Part shown: positions 8,864 through 18,144 of the stretch, one piece after another
Position numbering within the stretch: the stretch's first letter is position 1
Layout of the letters: the number at the start of each line of letters is the position of its first letter
NCBI RefSeq assembly: GCF_016583985.1
Contig: NZ_NRSD01000001.1
Span: 481,910-545,909, forward strand
Reading direction: 5' to 3'
Source of the DNA: Thiocapsa imhoffii
Lineage (GTDB): Bacteria; Pseudomonadota; Gammaproteobacteria; Chromatiales; Chromatiaceae
Length of the DNA: 64,000 bases
Program-made: the position numbers and the translations under genes
The notes under the pieces: model-generated
Database searches by the model: none
What the model was told of the DNA's origin: nothing
Seen by the model: the letters and a program-made list of their open reading frames with translations, nothing else

Positions 8864-10606
8864 TCAGGGGGTGTTCAGTTGATCGATCAAGTCTCCCAGA
8901 TCGGCCTCATCGATGCGCGAGAGGATGTGCGTGCAGCGCCGATTGAGGTCGTGGGTATCCGCCTGGAGTACATGCTCCTTGACATCGAGGATGGCTCCTG
9001 GATGCATGCTGAACTCACGCAGCCCCAGACCCAGGAGGAGTCGGGTAAAGCGCGGATCGCCGGCCATCTCGCCGCACATACTGACGGGGCGGTTCATCTC
9101 ACGGGCCGCCACGATCGTCATATGGATCAGGCGCAAGATGGCAGGGTGGGTGGGATCGAACAGGTCGTTGACGCTGTCGTCGAGCCGATCGATCGCCAGG
9201 GTGTACTGAATCAGGTCGTTCGTCCCGATGGAGAGGAAATCCAACCGTCGGGCAATGGTCCGAGCAATCAGTGCGGCCGCTGGGACTTCGATCATGGCCC
9301 CGACCGGTAACATCGGGTCGAATTTCAGTCCCTCGTTCTCGAGCTGGGCCTTGAGTTCGCGGATCAAGGCGATGACGGTTTCAACCTCTTGGATGTTGGA
9401 CACCAAGGGCAGCATCAGGCGCACTGGGCCGAGCGCGGAGGCGCGCAGGATCGCCCTGAGCTGAGGCCGAAAGAGGTCGGGCTCCTTGAGACACAGACGG
9501 ATCGCGCGCAGACCCAGCGCTGGATTCGAGCCCGCCGGGCTGCTCGCCGGGACCGAGTCGACGCGTTTGTCGACACCCAGGTCAAGCGTGCGAATGGTGA
9601 TCGGGATTCCGCCGAGGCCGACGATCATCTCGGCATAGCTGGCGAGATGTTCCTCCTCATCCGGGAGATCGCGGCGGTTCATGTAGAGGAATTCGGTGCG
9701 ATAGAGACCGACCCCACAGGCACCGTTCGCTTGTGCCAACGCAATGTCGCTGGGGAGTTCCAGATTCGCCATGAGGCTGACGGCCACGCCGTCGCGCGTC
9801 ACCGAAGGTTGTCCGACAAGCTGCCGCAGACGGATCCGATGAACCTGCGCGTGCTGCAGGCGCCGGCGGAAGTCCTGCAGCGTCAGTGGGTCGGCGTCCG
9901 CGGTGATGGTTCCGCTCTGGCCATCGATCAGGAGCAACTCGCCCTGCTGGAGATAGGCGGTAATGTCATGGACACCCATGACGGCTGGAATACCCAGGCT
10001 GCGTGCCAGGATCGCCGTGTGCGACATGGGCCCGCCAAACTCGCTGATGATGGCCACCGCGCCACGATGATGCCAGAGGATGAGATCGGCCGGGGCCATG
10101 TCACGTGCGACGATCACATGTCCGGCGAGATCCTGTGTCCCATGCTCGGGTAGTGGAAAGGAGCCTTGCAAGAAGGTCTGGATCTGTTCGACGACGTGCT
10201 CAATGTCGTCGCGGCGGGTGCGCAAATAGGGGTCGTCGATCTCGTCGAAGATGCGCACCAGCGTGTCGCATTGCACTTGCAGGGCCCACTCAGCGGTGCA
10301 GTGTTGTTCGGAGACGATGCGCCTGACTTCATCAACCAGGGCCACATCCTCCAACATCAACAAATGGGTGTCGATGAAGTCGGCGATATTCAGTGGCGTG
10401 TGTTGCGGGATCTGTTCGCGGATGGCACGCAGGCCGGTGTGAGCCGCCGCGACGGCCTGATCGAGTCGCTCGATCTCGGTCGGGATCTGCTCGGGCGCGA
10501 TCCATCCGCGCGCGATGTTACGCCGGCGCCGGCCATCGATGAAGGCCGGTCCCAGCGCCAGTGATTGGCCGGTGGAGATGCCGATGCCCTGGAACGATGT
10601 CGTCAT
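8864..10606 (-). CDS. ptsI: Phosphoenolpyruvate-protein phosphotransferase (PTS enzyme I)
   Basis: Enzyme I takes phosphate from phosphoenolpyruvate and passes it to HPr. The 580-residue protein has the HPr-binding helical N-terminus, the active-site motif GGPMSHTAILAR with His196, and a C-terminal PEP-binding TIM barrel (GVGLYRTEFLYM, RTLDLGVDK, GTNDLIQYTLA, CGEMAGD). No N-terminal GAF domain is present, so it is classical EI rather than EI-Ntr (PtsP). It overlaps the HPr gene by four bases. No sugar-specific EIIB or EIIC is encoded nearby, so its output is probably regulatory. Confidence 0.93.
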   Translation of the reverse strand: MTTSFQGIGISTGQSLALGPAFIDGRRRRNIARGWIAPEQIPTEIERLDQAVAAAHTGLRAIREQIPQHTPLNIADFIDTHLLMLEDVALVDEVRRIVSEQHCTAEWALQVQCDTLVRIFDEIDDPYLRTRRDDIEHVVEQIQTFLQGSFPLPEHGTQDLAGHVIVARDMAPADLILWHHRGAVAIISEFGGPMSHTAILARSLGIPAVMGVHDITAYLQQGELLLIDGQSGTITADADPLTLQDFRRRLQHAQVHRIRLRQLVGQPSVTRDGVAVSLMANLELPSDIALAQANGACGVGLYRTEFLYMNRRDLPDEEEHLASYAEMIVGLGGIPITIRTLDLGVDKRVDSVPASSPAGSNPALGLRAIRLCLKEPDLFRPQLRAILRASALGPVRLMLPLVSNIQEVETVIALIRELKAQLENEGLKFDPMLPVGAMIEVPAAALIARTIARRLDFLSIGTNDLIQYTLAIDRLDDSVNDLFDPTHPAILRLIHMTIVAAREMNRPVSMCGEMAGDPRFTRLLLGLGLREFSMHPGAILDVKEHVLQADTHDLNRRCTHILSRIDEADLGDLIDQLNTP

Positions 10607-10872
10607 TCCGCCTCCCCGAAGCGATTGCCGATCAAGTTGACAATCGCCGCCATGGCATCGTCCTCGTCGGCACCGTCCACGACCACGAGGATCTGGGTTC
10701 CCTGGCTCGCGGCGAGCATCATGACCCCCATGATGCTCTTACCGTTGACACGTTGCCCGCGTCGTTCGATGTCGACGCGGCTCGTGAACCGTGCCGCACA
10801 TTGAACGAGTTTCGCGGCCGCTCGGGCATGCAGCCCGAGCTTGTTGAGGATCTCGATCTCTTGCGTGATCAT
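10603..10872 (-). CDS. ptsH: HPr-family phosphocarrier protein
   Basis: This 89-residue carrier accepts phosphate from EI on His15 (LGLHARAAAKLV, 12-23). The regulatory serine region VNGKSIMGVMML has Ser46 in the position phosphorylated by HPr kinase, whose gene lies upstream in the same cluster. Both sites being intact means it can integrate PEP-driven and ATP-driven phosphorylation. The stop overlaps the enzyme I start (ATGA). It could equally be named NPr (ptsO). Confidence 0.93.
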   Translation of the reverse strand: MITQEIEILNKLGLHARAAAKLVQCAARFTSRVDIERRGQRVNGKSIMGVMMLAASQGTQILVVVDGADEDDAMAAIVNLIGNRFGEAE

Positions 10873-10990
10873 CTGGCGTTCAGTGCGCCGTATTCGCGCT
10901 CGCTCGGATCGTGCGAGGGGCGCCGATCAGCCCGTGGCAGCAGCGGTCGGGAACCGATGCGCCAGATCGCTTGACCAGATGCGTTCATGC

Positions 10991-11422
10991 TCACGCTGAC
11001 TCCATGGGTTCATGTGCGGTGGGCGCGTCACGGGGGAGACAACGCAGTACCCCGTCACGCCCGCCTTGCAAGGCCTTCTCGGTGACCGTGTCAAGATCAC
11101 TCGAGCAATAGGTCCAGGCCCGCAGTAGCATCGGCAGATTCAGTCCGGCGAGAACCTGCACCCGCTCTTCGTGCGAGAGTAGGGTGACCGCGACGTTCGC
11201 CGGGGTGGCACCGAAAAGGTCGGTCATGACCAAGACTCCAGAGCCGGTGTCGAGGTGGCGGAGATGTTCCCGCGCCTCGGCCAACAGGCAATCGCACGGC
11301 ACATCGTTCACGACCTCCATGGCCGCGATTCCCGGTGGCAAGGCCCCAAGGATGGACGTGGCGATCCGCAAGAGATCGCCGCCGAAGGGCTGATGGGTAA
11401 TCAGTAAGAGTCCAACGCTCAA
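10991..11422 (-). CDS. Mannose-type PTS EIIA domain protein
   Basis: This 143-residue single EIIA domain of the mannose/sorbose family accepts phosphate from HPr on the His of LLITHQPFGG near residue 10. A second family motif is VLVMTDLFGATPANVA. I place the start at a TTG (11422-11420) that overlaps the rapZ stop in TTGA, with GGGAG upstream. The longer upstream reading is an artefact running through rapZ. No IIB, IIC or IID partner is present. Similar lone EIIA-Man proteins occur beside ptsH/ptsI in proteobacteria that use the PTS for signalling. Confidence 0.87.
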   Translation of the reverse strand: MSVGLLLITHQPFGGDLLRIATSILGALPPGIAAMEVVNDVPCDCLLAEAREHLRHLDTGSGVLVMTDLFGATPANVAVTLLSHEERVQVLAGLNLPMLLRAWTYCSSDLDTVTEKALQGGRDGVLRCLPRDAPTAHEPMESA

Positions 11423-12336
11423 GAGAGCTCCCGATGACGCACAATGACCTGATGGCCGTTGGTTTCGAAGTGGTGCCGCAGCGACTCGGCCATGTAGACG
11501 GAACGGTGTTGTCCACCGGTACAGCCGATGGCGATGGTGAGATAGCTGCGACCGTCGGTCTCGAAGCGTGGGATCCAATGATCGAAGAAGCCTTGGAGAT
11601 CCCGACGCATCCGTTGAAACGCGTCACTGGCGTCGAGGAAATCCATGACCGGTCGGTCCCGTCCAGTCAGATGTTGCAGATCCGGCTGCCAATGCGGGTT
11701 GGGCAGGCTGCGCAGATCGAAGACGAAGTCGACGTCGTGGGGAACGCCATATTTGAAGCCGAACGACTGCAACAGAATCGATGCCTTCGGTGAAAGACCC
11801 TCGGCAACGCGGTTGCGAATGGCATCCCGCAACTCGTGGACATTGGTAAGCGAGGTGTCGATCCGCATGTTCGCACAATCGGAAATCGGTTCCAATAGGG
11901 TGCGTTCGAGTCGCAGCGCCTCCGCAAGCGAGTGCTCCCGACCAGTCAATGGATGCTTGCGTCGGGTTTCGCTGAACCGTTTCATCAGGGTCTCGGTCTG
12001 CGCGTCGAGAAAGAGCACATCACAGCGAATGCCACGGTCGCGCGCGGTCTCGACCAGCGCCGGTACGTGCCGCAACTCATCGGAACAGGTGCGCGCATCG
12101 ACTCCAATCGCCGTTTTCGCGAAGACCGCATCGATGCCGGCGCGCAGTCCGAGGATGAGATGTTCCAGCAGGAACAAGGGCAGGTTGTCAATGCAATAGA
12201 AACCGATGTCTTCCAGGGTATGGAGCGCGACGCTCTTGCCTGAACCAGACAGACCACTAACGATCACGAGGCGCATCGCGTCCGCGTCGGGTTGCTCCAG
12301 GGCAGCGGGCGCGGCAGAGAAGGTCGCATCACTCAT
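11419..12336 (-). CDS. rapZ: RapZ (YhbJ) RNA-binding adapter / nucleotide-binding protein
   Basis: In E. coli RapZ guides RNase E to the small RNA GlmZ and so controls GlmS and amino-sugar supply; it also senses glucosamine 6-phosphate. The 305-residue protein has Walker A GLSGSGKS (28-35), DIGFYCIDNLP, and a C-terminal domain with FGFKYG, DLRSLPNPHW and IGCTGGQHRSV, all hallmarks of the family. It carries about 20 extra N-terminal residues compared with E. coli. The ATG at 12336 overlaps the hprK stop and has GAGG upstream. Whether GlmZ-like RNAs exist here is unknown. Confidence 0.93.
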   Translation of the reverse strand: MSDATFSAAPAALEQPDADAMRLVIVSGLSGSGKSVALHTLEDIGFYCIDNLPLFLLEHLILGLRAGIDAVFAKTAIGVDARTCSDELRHVPALVETARDRGIRCDVLFLDAQTETLMKRFSETRRKHPLTGREHSLAEALRLERTLLEPISDCANMRIDTSLTNVHELRDAIRNRVAEGLSPKASILLQSFGFKYGVPHDVDFVFDLRSLPNPHWQPDLQHLTGRDRPVMDFLDASDAFQRMRRDLQGFFDHWIPRFETDGRSYLTIAIGCTGGQHRSVYMAESLRHHFETNGHQVIVRHRELS

Positions 12337-13295
12337 CGGATTGACCTCGGTGGGTCGGGTCGGTCGAGACTGATGGCGCGGGCTTGGCGATCGACGAAGT
12401 CGACCCCGGCGTCGTAGCCACGAATGCGCAGGATCTGATGGCGAACCGCAGCCTCGACGAGGATCGCCAGATTGCGTCCCGGCGCGACTGGCATGGTGAT
12501 GCGCGGGATCACGACGCCCAGGATGGTGCAGGTCGAGAGGCTGCCGCTGAGCCGGTCGATGCTCTGCAGTTGCTGATGGTCGAGTGGCTGGAGATCGATG
12601 ATGAGGTTCAGGGTCTTGCTTCGCACCACCGCCCCCTCTCCAAACATCGCGCGGATGTTGAGGACGCCCAGACCGCGCACCTCGAGAAAGTCCCGGAGGG
12701 TCTCCGGACAGGTCCCCTCCAAGGTCTCGGGTGCGATCCGTGCGAAGCGTGGCGCATCATCGGCGATCAGACGATGGCCACGTGCGACCAGGTCGAGCGC
12801 GAGTTCACTCTTCCCCACCGCAGGGTCGCCGACCAGCAACACTCCCATGCCCAGTACCTCGATGAAGACGCCGTGGAGCGTCAGGCGATCGGCGAGGGCG
12901 TGCGTGAGGAAGTAACGCAGATGGTTGATCAGTTCCTCATCACCGAGCGCGGAACCCAACAGCGGCGTCGAGGATTGCACGGCAGCCTCGCGAAGGCCCG
13001 GATCCGGCTCGATCCCGTCGGAGAAGATGACCGCGGTCGGACGATCGGTGAAGAGTTTCTTGACGGTTTCGGTGTAGGCGGTGCGTCCGAGTTCGTTCAG
13101 ATAGAGGATCTCGGCATGGCCGATCACCTGCAGTCGGTTGGGGTGAATGCAGTTCAACGACCCGATCAGTGACTGGCGCGCACGCCCAGGATGATCATCA
13201 CGCAAGGGCCTCGGCGTAACCGGCTCGGGCGTCAGCCATTGGAGCTTCAGGCGTGAGCCGGTCTGGGCGATGAGGGATTGGAGGCTCTCGATCAT
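12333..13295 (-). CDS. hprK: HPr kinase/phosphorylase
   Basis: This bifunctional enzyme phosphorylates HPr on Ser46 with ATP or PPi and removes the phosphate by phosphorolysis. The 320-residue protein has an N-terminal DRTGG-like domain, then LHGVFIEVLG with the catalytic His near 141, Walker A GDPAVGKSE (156-164), and the HprK signature EVRGLGVLNIR (205-215). It lies between ptsN and rapZ with tight spacing. In proteobacteria it does not work through CcpA; it probably tunes PTS-mediated regulation. Phosphorolysis yields PPi, a link to the PPi-dependent enzymes elsewhere in the window. Confidence 0.94.
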   Translation of the reverse strand: MIESLQSLIAQTGSRLKLQWLTPEPVTPRPLRDDHPGRARQSLIGSLNCIHPNRLQVIGHAEILYLNELGRTAYTETVKKLFTDRPTAVIFSDGIEPDPGLREAAVQSSTPLLGSALGDEELINHLRYFLTHALADRLTLHGVFIEVLGMGVLLVGDPAVGKSELALDLVARGHRLIADDAPRFARIAPETLEGTCPETLRDFLEVRGLGVLNIRAMFGEGAVVRSKTLNLIIDLQPLDHQQLQSIDRLSGSLSTCTILGVVIPRITMPVAPGRNLAILVEAAVRHQILRIRGYDAGVDFVDRQARAISLDRPDPPRSIR

Positions 13296-13313
13296 CAGAT
13301 GGTGCGATGCCCT

Positions 13314-13763
13314 TCAGGTGCCTTGCAGCAGTTGCAGGATCGCCGTCGTCGAATCCGCTTCGCGAAGATGCTTGCGTGTCGCTGCTTCACTGAAGCGGCG
13401 CGCCAAGTAGGCGAGCAACTGCAGGTGTTCCTCGGTGGCGGTCTCTGGAACCAGTAGGGCGAAGGCGAGATCAACCGGTTCACCATCGGCGGCATCATAG
13501 TCAACGCCACGGTTGGTTTGAATGAAGGCGCCGAGCACCTGAGTCACCTCCTTGATGCGCGCGTGTGGCAGACCGACGCCATGGCCGAGCCCGGTGCTGC
13601 CAAGGCGCTCACGCTCAAGCAGACGCTCGAAGACCGTTTCGGTACTCAAGCGCGGATGGTCTTTGGCAAGGAGTTCGGCCAGTGATTCGAGCAGTCGCTT
13701 CTTACTCGAGATGTCCATTCCGTGGCCGACGCGGTTCGCGTTGATCAGGTCAGGGCTGAGCAT
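13314..13763 (-). CDS. ptsN: PTS EIIA-Ntr regulatory protein
   Basis: This EIIA of the fructose/nitrogen type has 149 residues. The phosphorylated His lies in GLGHGVGLPHARI. In enterobacteria the protein regulates K+ transport and envelope stress rather than sugar import. I chose the ATG at 13763 because GGGAG lies eight bases upstream; an ATG five codons earlier lacks a ribosome site. It is placed between hpf and hprK as in many gamma- and betaproteobacteria, within the rpoN cluster. Confidence 0.92.
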   Translation of the reverse strand: MLSPDLINANRVGHGMDISSKKRLLESLAELLAKDHPRLSTETVFERLLERERLGSTGLGHGVGLPHARIKEVTQVLGAFIQTNRGVDYDAADGEPVDLAFALLVPETATEEHLQLLAYLARRFSEAATRKHLREADSTTAILQLLQGT

Positions 13764-13986
13764 GGGCTCGGCTCCCATCCGCGACGGCCATGATGGGCCG
13801 AACGTGATTGTCGACGGCTCGCCTCGCGCCTGGCGGCAGCGATGTGTGCTGACTGGTCATGGTTGCTGAGGACCCCCGGTTCGAGAGCACGCGACCCAGC
13901 GGTCGGTGCCCTGTTCCCTGTCGATTGAGCCGACGGGTGGATGACCCCGTCGGTGAGCTCGGATCAGTGTGCCGAAGGGGCAGGCT

Positions 13987-14319
13987 TTAGCCCTGATCGG
14001 ATGCATCCGTTACCACTTTCGGTGTATTTCCGCGATGATCGTTGCGTTTATCCTTGTGCCGGAGAACCTGGCGATCAAGCTTGTCGATCAATCCATCGAT
14101 CGCGGCATACATGTCCTCGTGCACGGAGTCAGCGAAGATCTTGCTGCCGTTGACGTGTAAGGTCGCTTCGGCTTTTTGAGCCAGCTTCTCGACGCTCAGG
14201 ATGACGTGGGCATTGATGACGTGATCGAAGTGCCGAGCGAGGCGCTCGAACTTGGTGTCGACATAGCCCCGCAGCGCATCGGTGACATCGATGTGGTGAC
14301 CCGTCAAGTTGATTTGCAT
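13987..14319 (-). CDS. hpf: Short ribosome hibernation-promoting factor
   Basis: This 110-residue S30AE-domain protein binds the 30S decoding region and stabilises inactive ribosomes in stationary phase. It begins with MQINLTGHHIDVTDALRGYV, followed by KFERLARHF and the VNGSKIFADSVHEDMYAAID region. It is the short form, lacking the C-terminal dimerisation domain of long HPF, so 100S formation would need RMF. It lies 30 bases downstream of rpoN, the normal place for this gene. Confidence 0.94.
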   Translation of the reverse strand: MQINLTGHHIDVTDALRGYVDTKFERLARHFDHVINAHVILSVEKLAQKAEATLHVNGSKIFADSVHEDMYAAIDGLIDKLDRQVLRHKDKRNDHRGNTPKVVTDASDQG

Positions 14320-14349
14320 CTTGTGACTCCTAGTGGTTCAAACGGCCTG

Positions 14350-15834
14350 TCAATCCAGGCGCCTGCGCTCATTCGAGGGTGGAACCCCCATGGCCTCGCG
14401 GTACTTCGCAACGGTTCGCCTCGCGACCTTGATGCCTTGACCGGCCAACTCTTCAGCGAGTTTGCTGTCGCTCAGTGGTTTCTTCGCGGACTCGCCCGCG
14501 ATCATTTTCCGGATCAGGGCCCGAATGGCGGTTGACGAGCACTCGCCGCCGGAGGCGGTATTCACATGCGAGGAGAAGAAAAATTTGAACTCGAAGGTCC
14601 CGCGTGGCGTGTGCATGTATTTCTGTGTGGTGACGCGCGAGACAGTCGATTCATGCAGTTCGAGGGCCTCTGCAACGTCGCGCAGCACCATCGGCTTCAT
14701 GGCCTCTTCGCCGCGATCGAAGAAGTCCTGTTGCATCTCGACGATCTTCGCACCGACCCGGAGCACCGTGTCATTCCGGCTCGCGAGGCTTTTGATGAAC
14801 CAACGCGCCTCTTGCAGATGGCTTTTCAGTGTCACGCCATCCGCGCTGTGATCGGCGCGTCGGATGAGCCGCGCATAGTCAGCATTTACCCTGAGTTTGG
14901 GCGTGGACTCTAGGTTGAGTTCGACCACCCAGCGTCCCTCACGTTTGCGTACGAACACATCTGGAATGACATATTGCGCGGGTGCGCCAGCGATCAGGCT
15001 GCCGGGACGGGGGTTGAGTGTCCGGATCAAGGCCAGCGCCTCGATGATGGCCTCTTCAGGTTCCTTGAGACGACGCATCAAGGCCGCGAGATCGCGTTTC
15101 GCAAGGAATTCGAAGCCCTCGCGGCAGATTCGCAGGGCCGGATCCCGCCCCGGGATTGACGCCGGCAATTGACGCAACTGGATCACCAGACACTCGGCGA
15201 GATGGCGGGCGCCGACACCGGGTGGGTCGAACGACTGGACCCGATGGATCAGGGTTTCGATCTCCTCGGCGTTGACCGCGGGATGGTCGATTGTCTGGAG
15301 CAACTCCTCGACGTCGCTGCGCAGGTAACCATCTGGGTCGATGGAGTCGATGACGGCTTGCGCGATCATGTTGTCGCGCTCGCTCAGGCGACAGAGGTTG
15401 AGCTGCCAGGCGAGATGATCAAGCAAGGTTTGCGGTCGCGTCTGTTGTGCAAAGGGGTCAAAGTCAGATCCATCGTCACCACCGCGCGAGCTGCCTGGCA
15501 GATAGCTGTCGAAGACGTCCGTCCAGAGTGTGTCAACCGGCAATTCATCGGGAATCTCAGTCGACTCGGCACGCACTTCGCGGTCGGGCGCCATGTCGCC
15601 TGGCTCGTGCTGGATCTCGATGGTCTCGCTTTGGATGGTTCCTGACTCGGGGGCGTCGGTGGCGCTGAACCGGTCGGTCTCGTCCCCTTCCTCGAGCATG
15701 AGATTGGTATCGAGCGCCTCTTGGATCTCTTTTTGAAGTTCGAGTGTCGAGAGCTGCAACAGACGAATCGCCTGCTGCAACTGCGGTGTCATCGTCAGGT
15801 GTTGACCGAGCCGAAGCTGGATGGATTGCTTCAT
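14350..15834 (-). CDS. rpoN: RNA polymerase sigma-54 factor
   Basis: Sigma-54 directs RNA polymerase to -24/-12 promoters that need an AAA+ activator. The 494-residue protein has the Gln/Leu-rich region I (KQSIQLRLGQHLTMTPQLQQ), an acidic region II, the core-binding domain, and the helix-turn-helix. The RpoN box ARRTVAKYR lies at 471-479. Length and order are normal. Downstream lie hpf and ptsN. Upstream, an unusual 434-base gap separates it from lptB. Confidence 0.95.
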   Translation of the reverse strand: MKQSIQLRLGQHLTMTPQLQQAIRLLQLSTLELQKEIQEALDTNLMLEEGDETDRFSATDAPESGTIQSETIEIQHEPGDMAPDREVRAESTEIPDELPVDTLWTDVFDSYLPGSSRGGDDGSDFDPFAQQTRPQTLLDHLAWQLNLCRLSERDNMIAQAVIDSIDPDGYLRSDVEELLQTIDHPAVNAEEIETLIHRVQSFDPPGVGARHLAECLVIQLRQLPASIPGRDPALRICREGFEFLAKRDLAALMRRLKEPEEAIIEALALIRTLNPRPGSLIAGAPAQYVIPDVFVRKREGRWVVELNLESTPKLRVNADYARLIRRADHSADGVTLKSHLQEARWFIKSLASRNDTVLRVGAKIVEMQQDFFDRGEEAMKPMVLRDVAEALELHESTVSRVTTQKYMHTPRGTFEFKFFFSSHVNTASGGECSSTAIRALIRKMIAGESAKKPLSDSKLAEELAGQGIKVARRTVAKYREAMGVPPSNERRRLD

Positions 15835-16268
15835 GGATCGCGGATGCGTTCTCGAGATGGTCGATCGGGTCGCCCGTCCTAATCCCGTCTAGACTCGCTT
15901 CTAGCCGGTGCCTCGTGATGCCATGTGACGGCAAGGGGCGTTCATCATCTTACACCGATCATCCGAGAAAAAGCAGCCAAGCATCCGCCGAAGCCGCACG
16001 GGTCAGTCTGATCCCGTCGCCCAGCCTCGCCCTGCTTGCCGCCAACAGCCCGCGCACCCCCCGCGCCATCGTCACCACGGATGCTCGCCCCGGTGCTCGG
16101 CGGCGCGCCGGTCCTGGTCAAGGCGCAAGCCGCTTCGGGTCGCTGGGTTCGTCGCCAGGCGGACCCCTAGTTCGCAGGCGCCTGGCGGCGATCCGGTCGT
16201 GCTGTCGCGTCAGGGCAATGACTTGGCGGGTGCGAGACCCACTTGTAACCGCTCCCGTTCGAGCGTGC
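15835..16268. other. Intergenic region between lptB and rpoN
   Basis: No convincing gene is seen in these 434 bases. A TAAGAT hexamer on the minus strand (15952-15947) could be a -10 element for rpoN, but I see no good -35 box. In many gammaproteobacteria lptB and rpoN are nearly adjacent, so the gap is longer than expected. Confidence 0.45.
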
Positions 16269-17006
16269 TCACATGGAGAAATCCGCACCGAGGTAAACAT
16301 CACGAACCTGCTGATTTGCCAGCAATTGCGTTGGGACTCCAGCCGCGATCACACGCCCGGAACTGATGATATAACCACGGTCGCAGATATCGAGGGTTTC
16401 GCGCACATTATGGTCTGTGATCAGCACCCCGATGCCGCGGTCGCGTAAATGGGACACGATGGACTTGATGTCGCCGACCGCGATGGGGTCGACCCCGGCG
16501 AAGGGTTCGTCGAGGAGCATCACCAGCGGGTCGACGGCAAGCGCGCGGGCGATCTCGAGGCGCCGGCGCTCACCGCCCGATAGGCTCAATGCGAGGGATT
16601 CGCTGACATGGGCAATCCCTAACTCCTCGAGCAAACGCGCGCAACGCAGGTTGCGCTCGGCGCGCGGGAGATCGCCGCGCGCCTCCAGGATGGCAAGAAT
16701 GTTGTCGCGCGCTGTGAGTTTGCGAAAGACCGAAGGTTCCTGTGCCAGATAGCTCAAGCCGGCACGCGCGCGACCATGCATCGGCGTGAGCGTGAGGTCG
16801 CGGCCGTTCAGTAGGATCCGCCCCTCATCGGCGGGGATCAGCCCAACGATCAGGTAAAAACACGTCGTTTTCCCCGCGCCGTTCGGTCCCAACAGACCGA
16901 CGACCTCGCCGGCATCGACGCTGACGCTCACGTCGTGCAGGACGATTCGCCCCCGATAACTCTTTCGGAGATGCTCGGCATGCAGTCGACTGGAGGCTTG
17001 AGTCAT
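16269..17006 (-). CDS. lptB: LPS export ATPase LptB
   Basis: LptB is the cytoplasmic ATPase that powers lipopolysaccharide extraction from the inner membrane with LptF and LptG. The 245-residue protein has Walker [11 protein letters not shown]-loop YLAQEPSVF, signature [15 protein letters not shown] and Walker [14 protein letters not shown]. It also has the H-loop TDHNVRET and a typical C-terminal extension ending near YLGADFSM. The start overlaps the lptA stop. lptF and lptG are not in the window. Confidence 0.95.
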   Translation of the reverse strand: MTQASSRLHAEHLRKSYRGRIVLHDVSVSVDAGEVVGLLGPNGAGKTTCFYLIVGLIPADEGRILLNGRDLTLTPMHGRARAGLSYLAQEPSVFRKLTARDNILAILEARGDLPRAERNLRCARLLEELGIAHVSESLALSLSGGERRRLEIARALAVDPLVMLLDEPFAGVDPIAVGDIKSIVSHLRDRGIGVLITDHNVRETLDICDRGYIISSGRVIAAGVPTQLLANQQVRDVYLGADFSM

Positions 17007-17533
17007 GGCTCGGTCGCCTCATCGGGCGTGATGGTGATCTGGACGCGACCGCCACCGCCAGCCCGGAAGTGAGCACGTGCCCGATCATAGACGATCCGTT
17101 CTCCGGTCAGACGGTCGGCGCCCTGAATCAACAGGGCCTCGTCGATCAGGGTGAGTTCGTCCTTGTCGGCGTCGTACTCCATGCGTCTGGCGAAGGCTAG
17201 GACCTCACCCTCATTGTCATCCATGAGTTGCCGGAAACTGGCGGGGGCGCCGAGCGCGATAATGAGACGCGGGCGACGGTCTTCGCGATGATGCACGGTG
17301 ACATGGTCTCCGCGCAGTTGCATGCTGCCTTGGTCGACTTGAACTTGGCCGACATAGATGCTGGTGCGCTCGGACTCCAGGACCTCGACTTCGTCGGCTT
17401 CGATCAGAATCGGTTGTTCACTGTCGTCTGGGCGCGCGGCAACCGGGCCGGTGCTCACGAGCGCGGCGATCCCGAGGCTGATCAGCCAGCCGCGGAGGCT
17501 CGGGCGAGGGGCGTGAATGGGGTCGTGATTCAT
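17003..17533 (-). CDS. lptA: Periplasmic LPS-bridge protein LptA
   Basis: LptA forms the beta-jellyroll bridge that carries lipopolysaccharide across the periplasm from LptC to LptD. The 176-residue protein has a signal peptide (hydrophobic [13 protein letters not shown], cut near VAA/RP). The repeating strand motifs include [31 protein letters not shown] and [10 protein letters not shown]. It overlaps lptC upstream and lptB downstream by four bases each, so the three genes are translated in concert. Confidence 0.93.
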   Translation of the reverse strand: MNHDPIHAPRPSLRGWLISLGIAALVSTGPVAARPDDSEQPILIEADEVEVLESERTSIYVGQVQVDQGSMQLRGDHVTVHHREDRRPRLIIALGAPASFRQLMDDNEGEVLAFARRMEYDADKDELTLIDEALLIQGADRLTGERIVYDRARAHFRAGGGGRVQITITPDEATEP

Positions 17534-18144
17534 GGCGTGTCGGTCTGCTCAGGGGCAATGTAGATGTGCGCGCGGCCATCGAACAGCGCGCGCACGGGGT
17601 CGTCGTACCATAATCGCATCCCGGTTGCGATCAGGCGGTCTTGCTCGCTGCTGACCTGGATTGCCCGATCGGTCTCGGCAAAGCCGCGAGTGTGGAAGAT
17701 CCGTAGGAGTTCGGTCTCGAGGTGCGTTGCCCGGTCGGTTGCATTGCCGTCGCGTTCGAGCTCGACATTGCCCTCGAGTTGGATCTCCTCGCCACCGGGC
17801 AGGATCAGCCCCGTTGCGGCTCGTGCCTGCCAGGGCTCGCCGTTCTCCTGATACAGCGTGATGCGCGGTTGATCGAGCTCGGAGAGATCCTCGGCGACGA
17901 ATTGTCTCAGTTCATCCGCGACCAAGCGCCGTTTCGGGCGGCCCGCCTCATCGGTCTCGAGCGCGGTGAAGGCCGTGACGATGTAGTCAGGCAACCGCCG
18001 CGCCTGCTCCTCGCTCGGTGGGTCGCTCGTCTCGGGATCCAGCAGCCACCAGGACAGCAGTCCGGAAGCGGCGAAGAACGCGCCCAAGGCCCACTGTGAC
18101 CAGGACCAGCCCGGTCCCCGTTGGGGGCGTGGCGCGTCACTCAT
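17530..18144 (-). CDS. lptC: LPS export inner-membrane anchor LptC
   Basis: LptC is a single-span protein that passes lipopolysaccharide from LptB2FG to LptA. In 204 residues it has a short Arg/Trp-rich cytoplasmic leader, a membrane segment at about 16-36 (WALGAFFAASGLLSWWLL), then the periplasmic jellyroll with PDYIVTAFTAL, GNVELERDG and ATGMRLWYDD. It overlaps kdsC by four bases. Confidence 0.91.
   Translation of the reverse strand: MSDAPRPQRGPGWSWSQWALGAFFAASGLLSWWLLDPETSDPPSEEQARRLPDYIVTAFTALETDEAGRPKRRLVADELRQFVAEDLSELDQPRITLYQENGEPWQARAATGLILPGGEEIQLEGNVELERDGNATDRATHLETELLRIFHTRGFAETDRAIQVSSEQDRLIATGMRLWYDDPVRALFDGRAHIYIAPEQTDTP

Noticed and set aside
15744..16448. A 234-codon plus-strand frame across the lptB-rpoN gap
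   Set aside because: Both ends are antisense to rpoN and lptB. The middle has no recognisable motif and no ribosome site.
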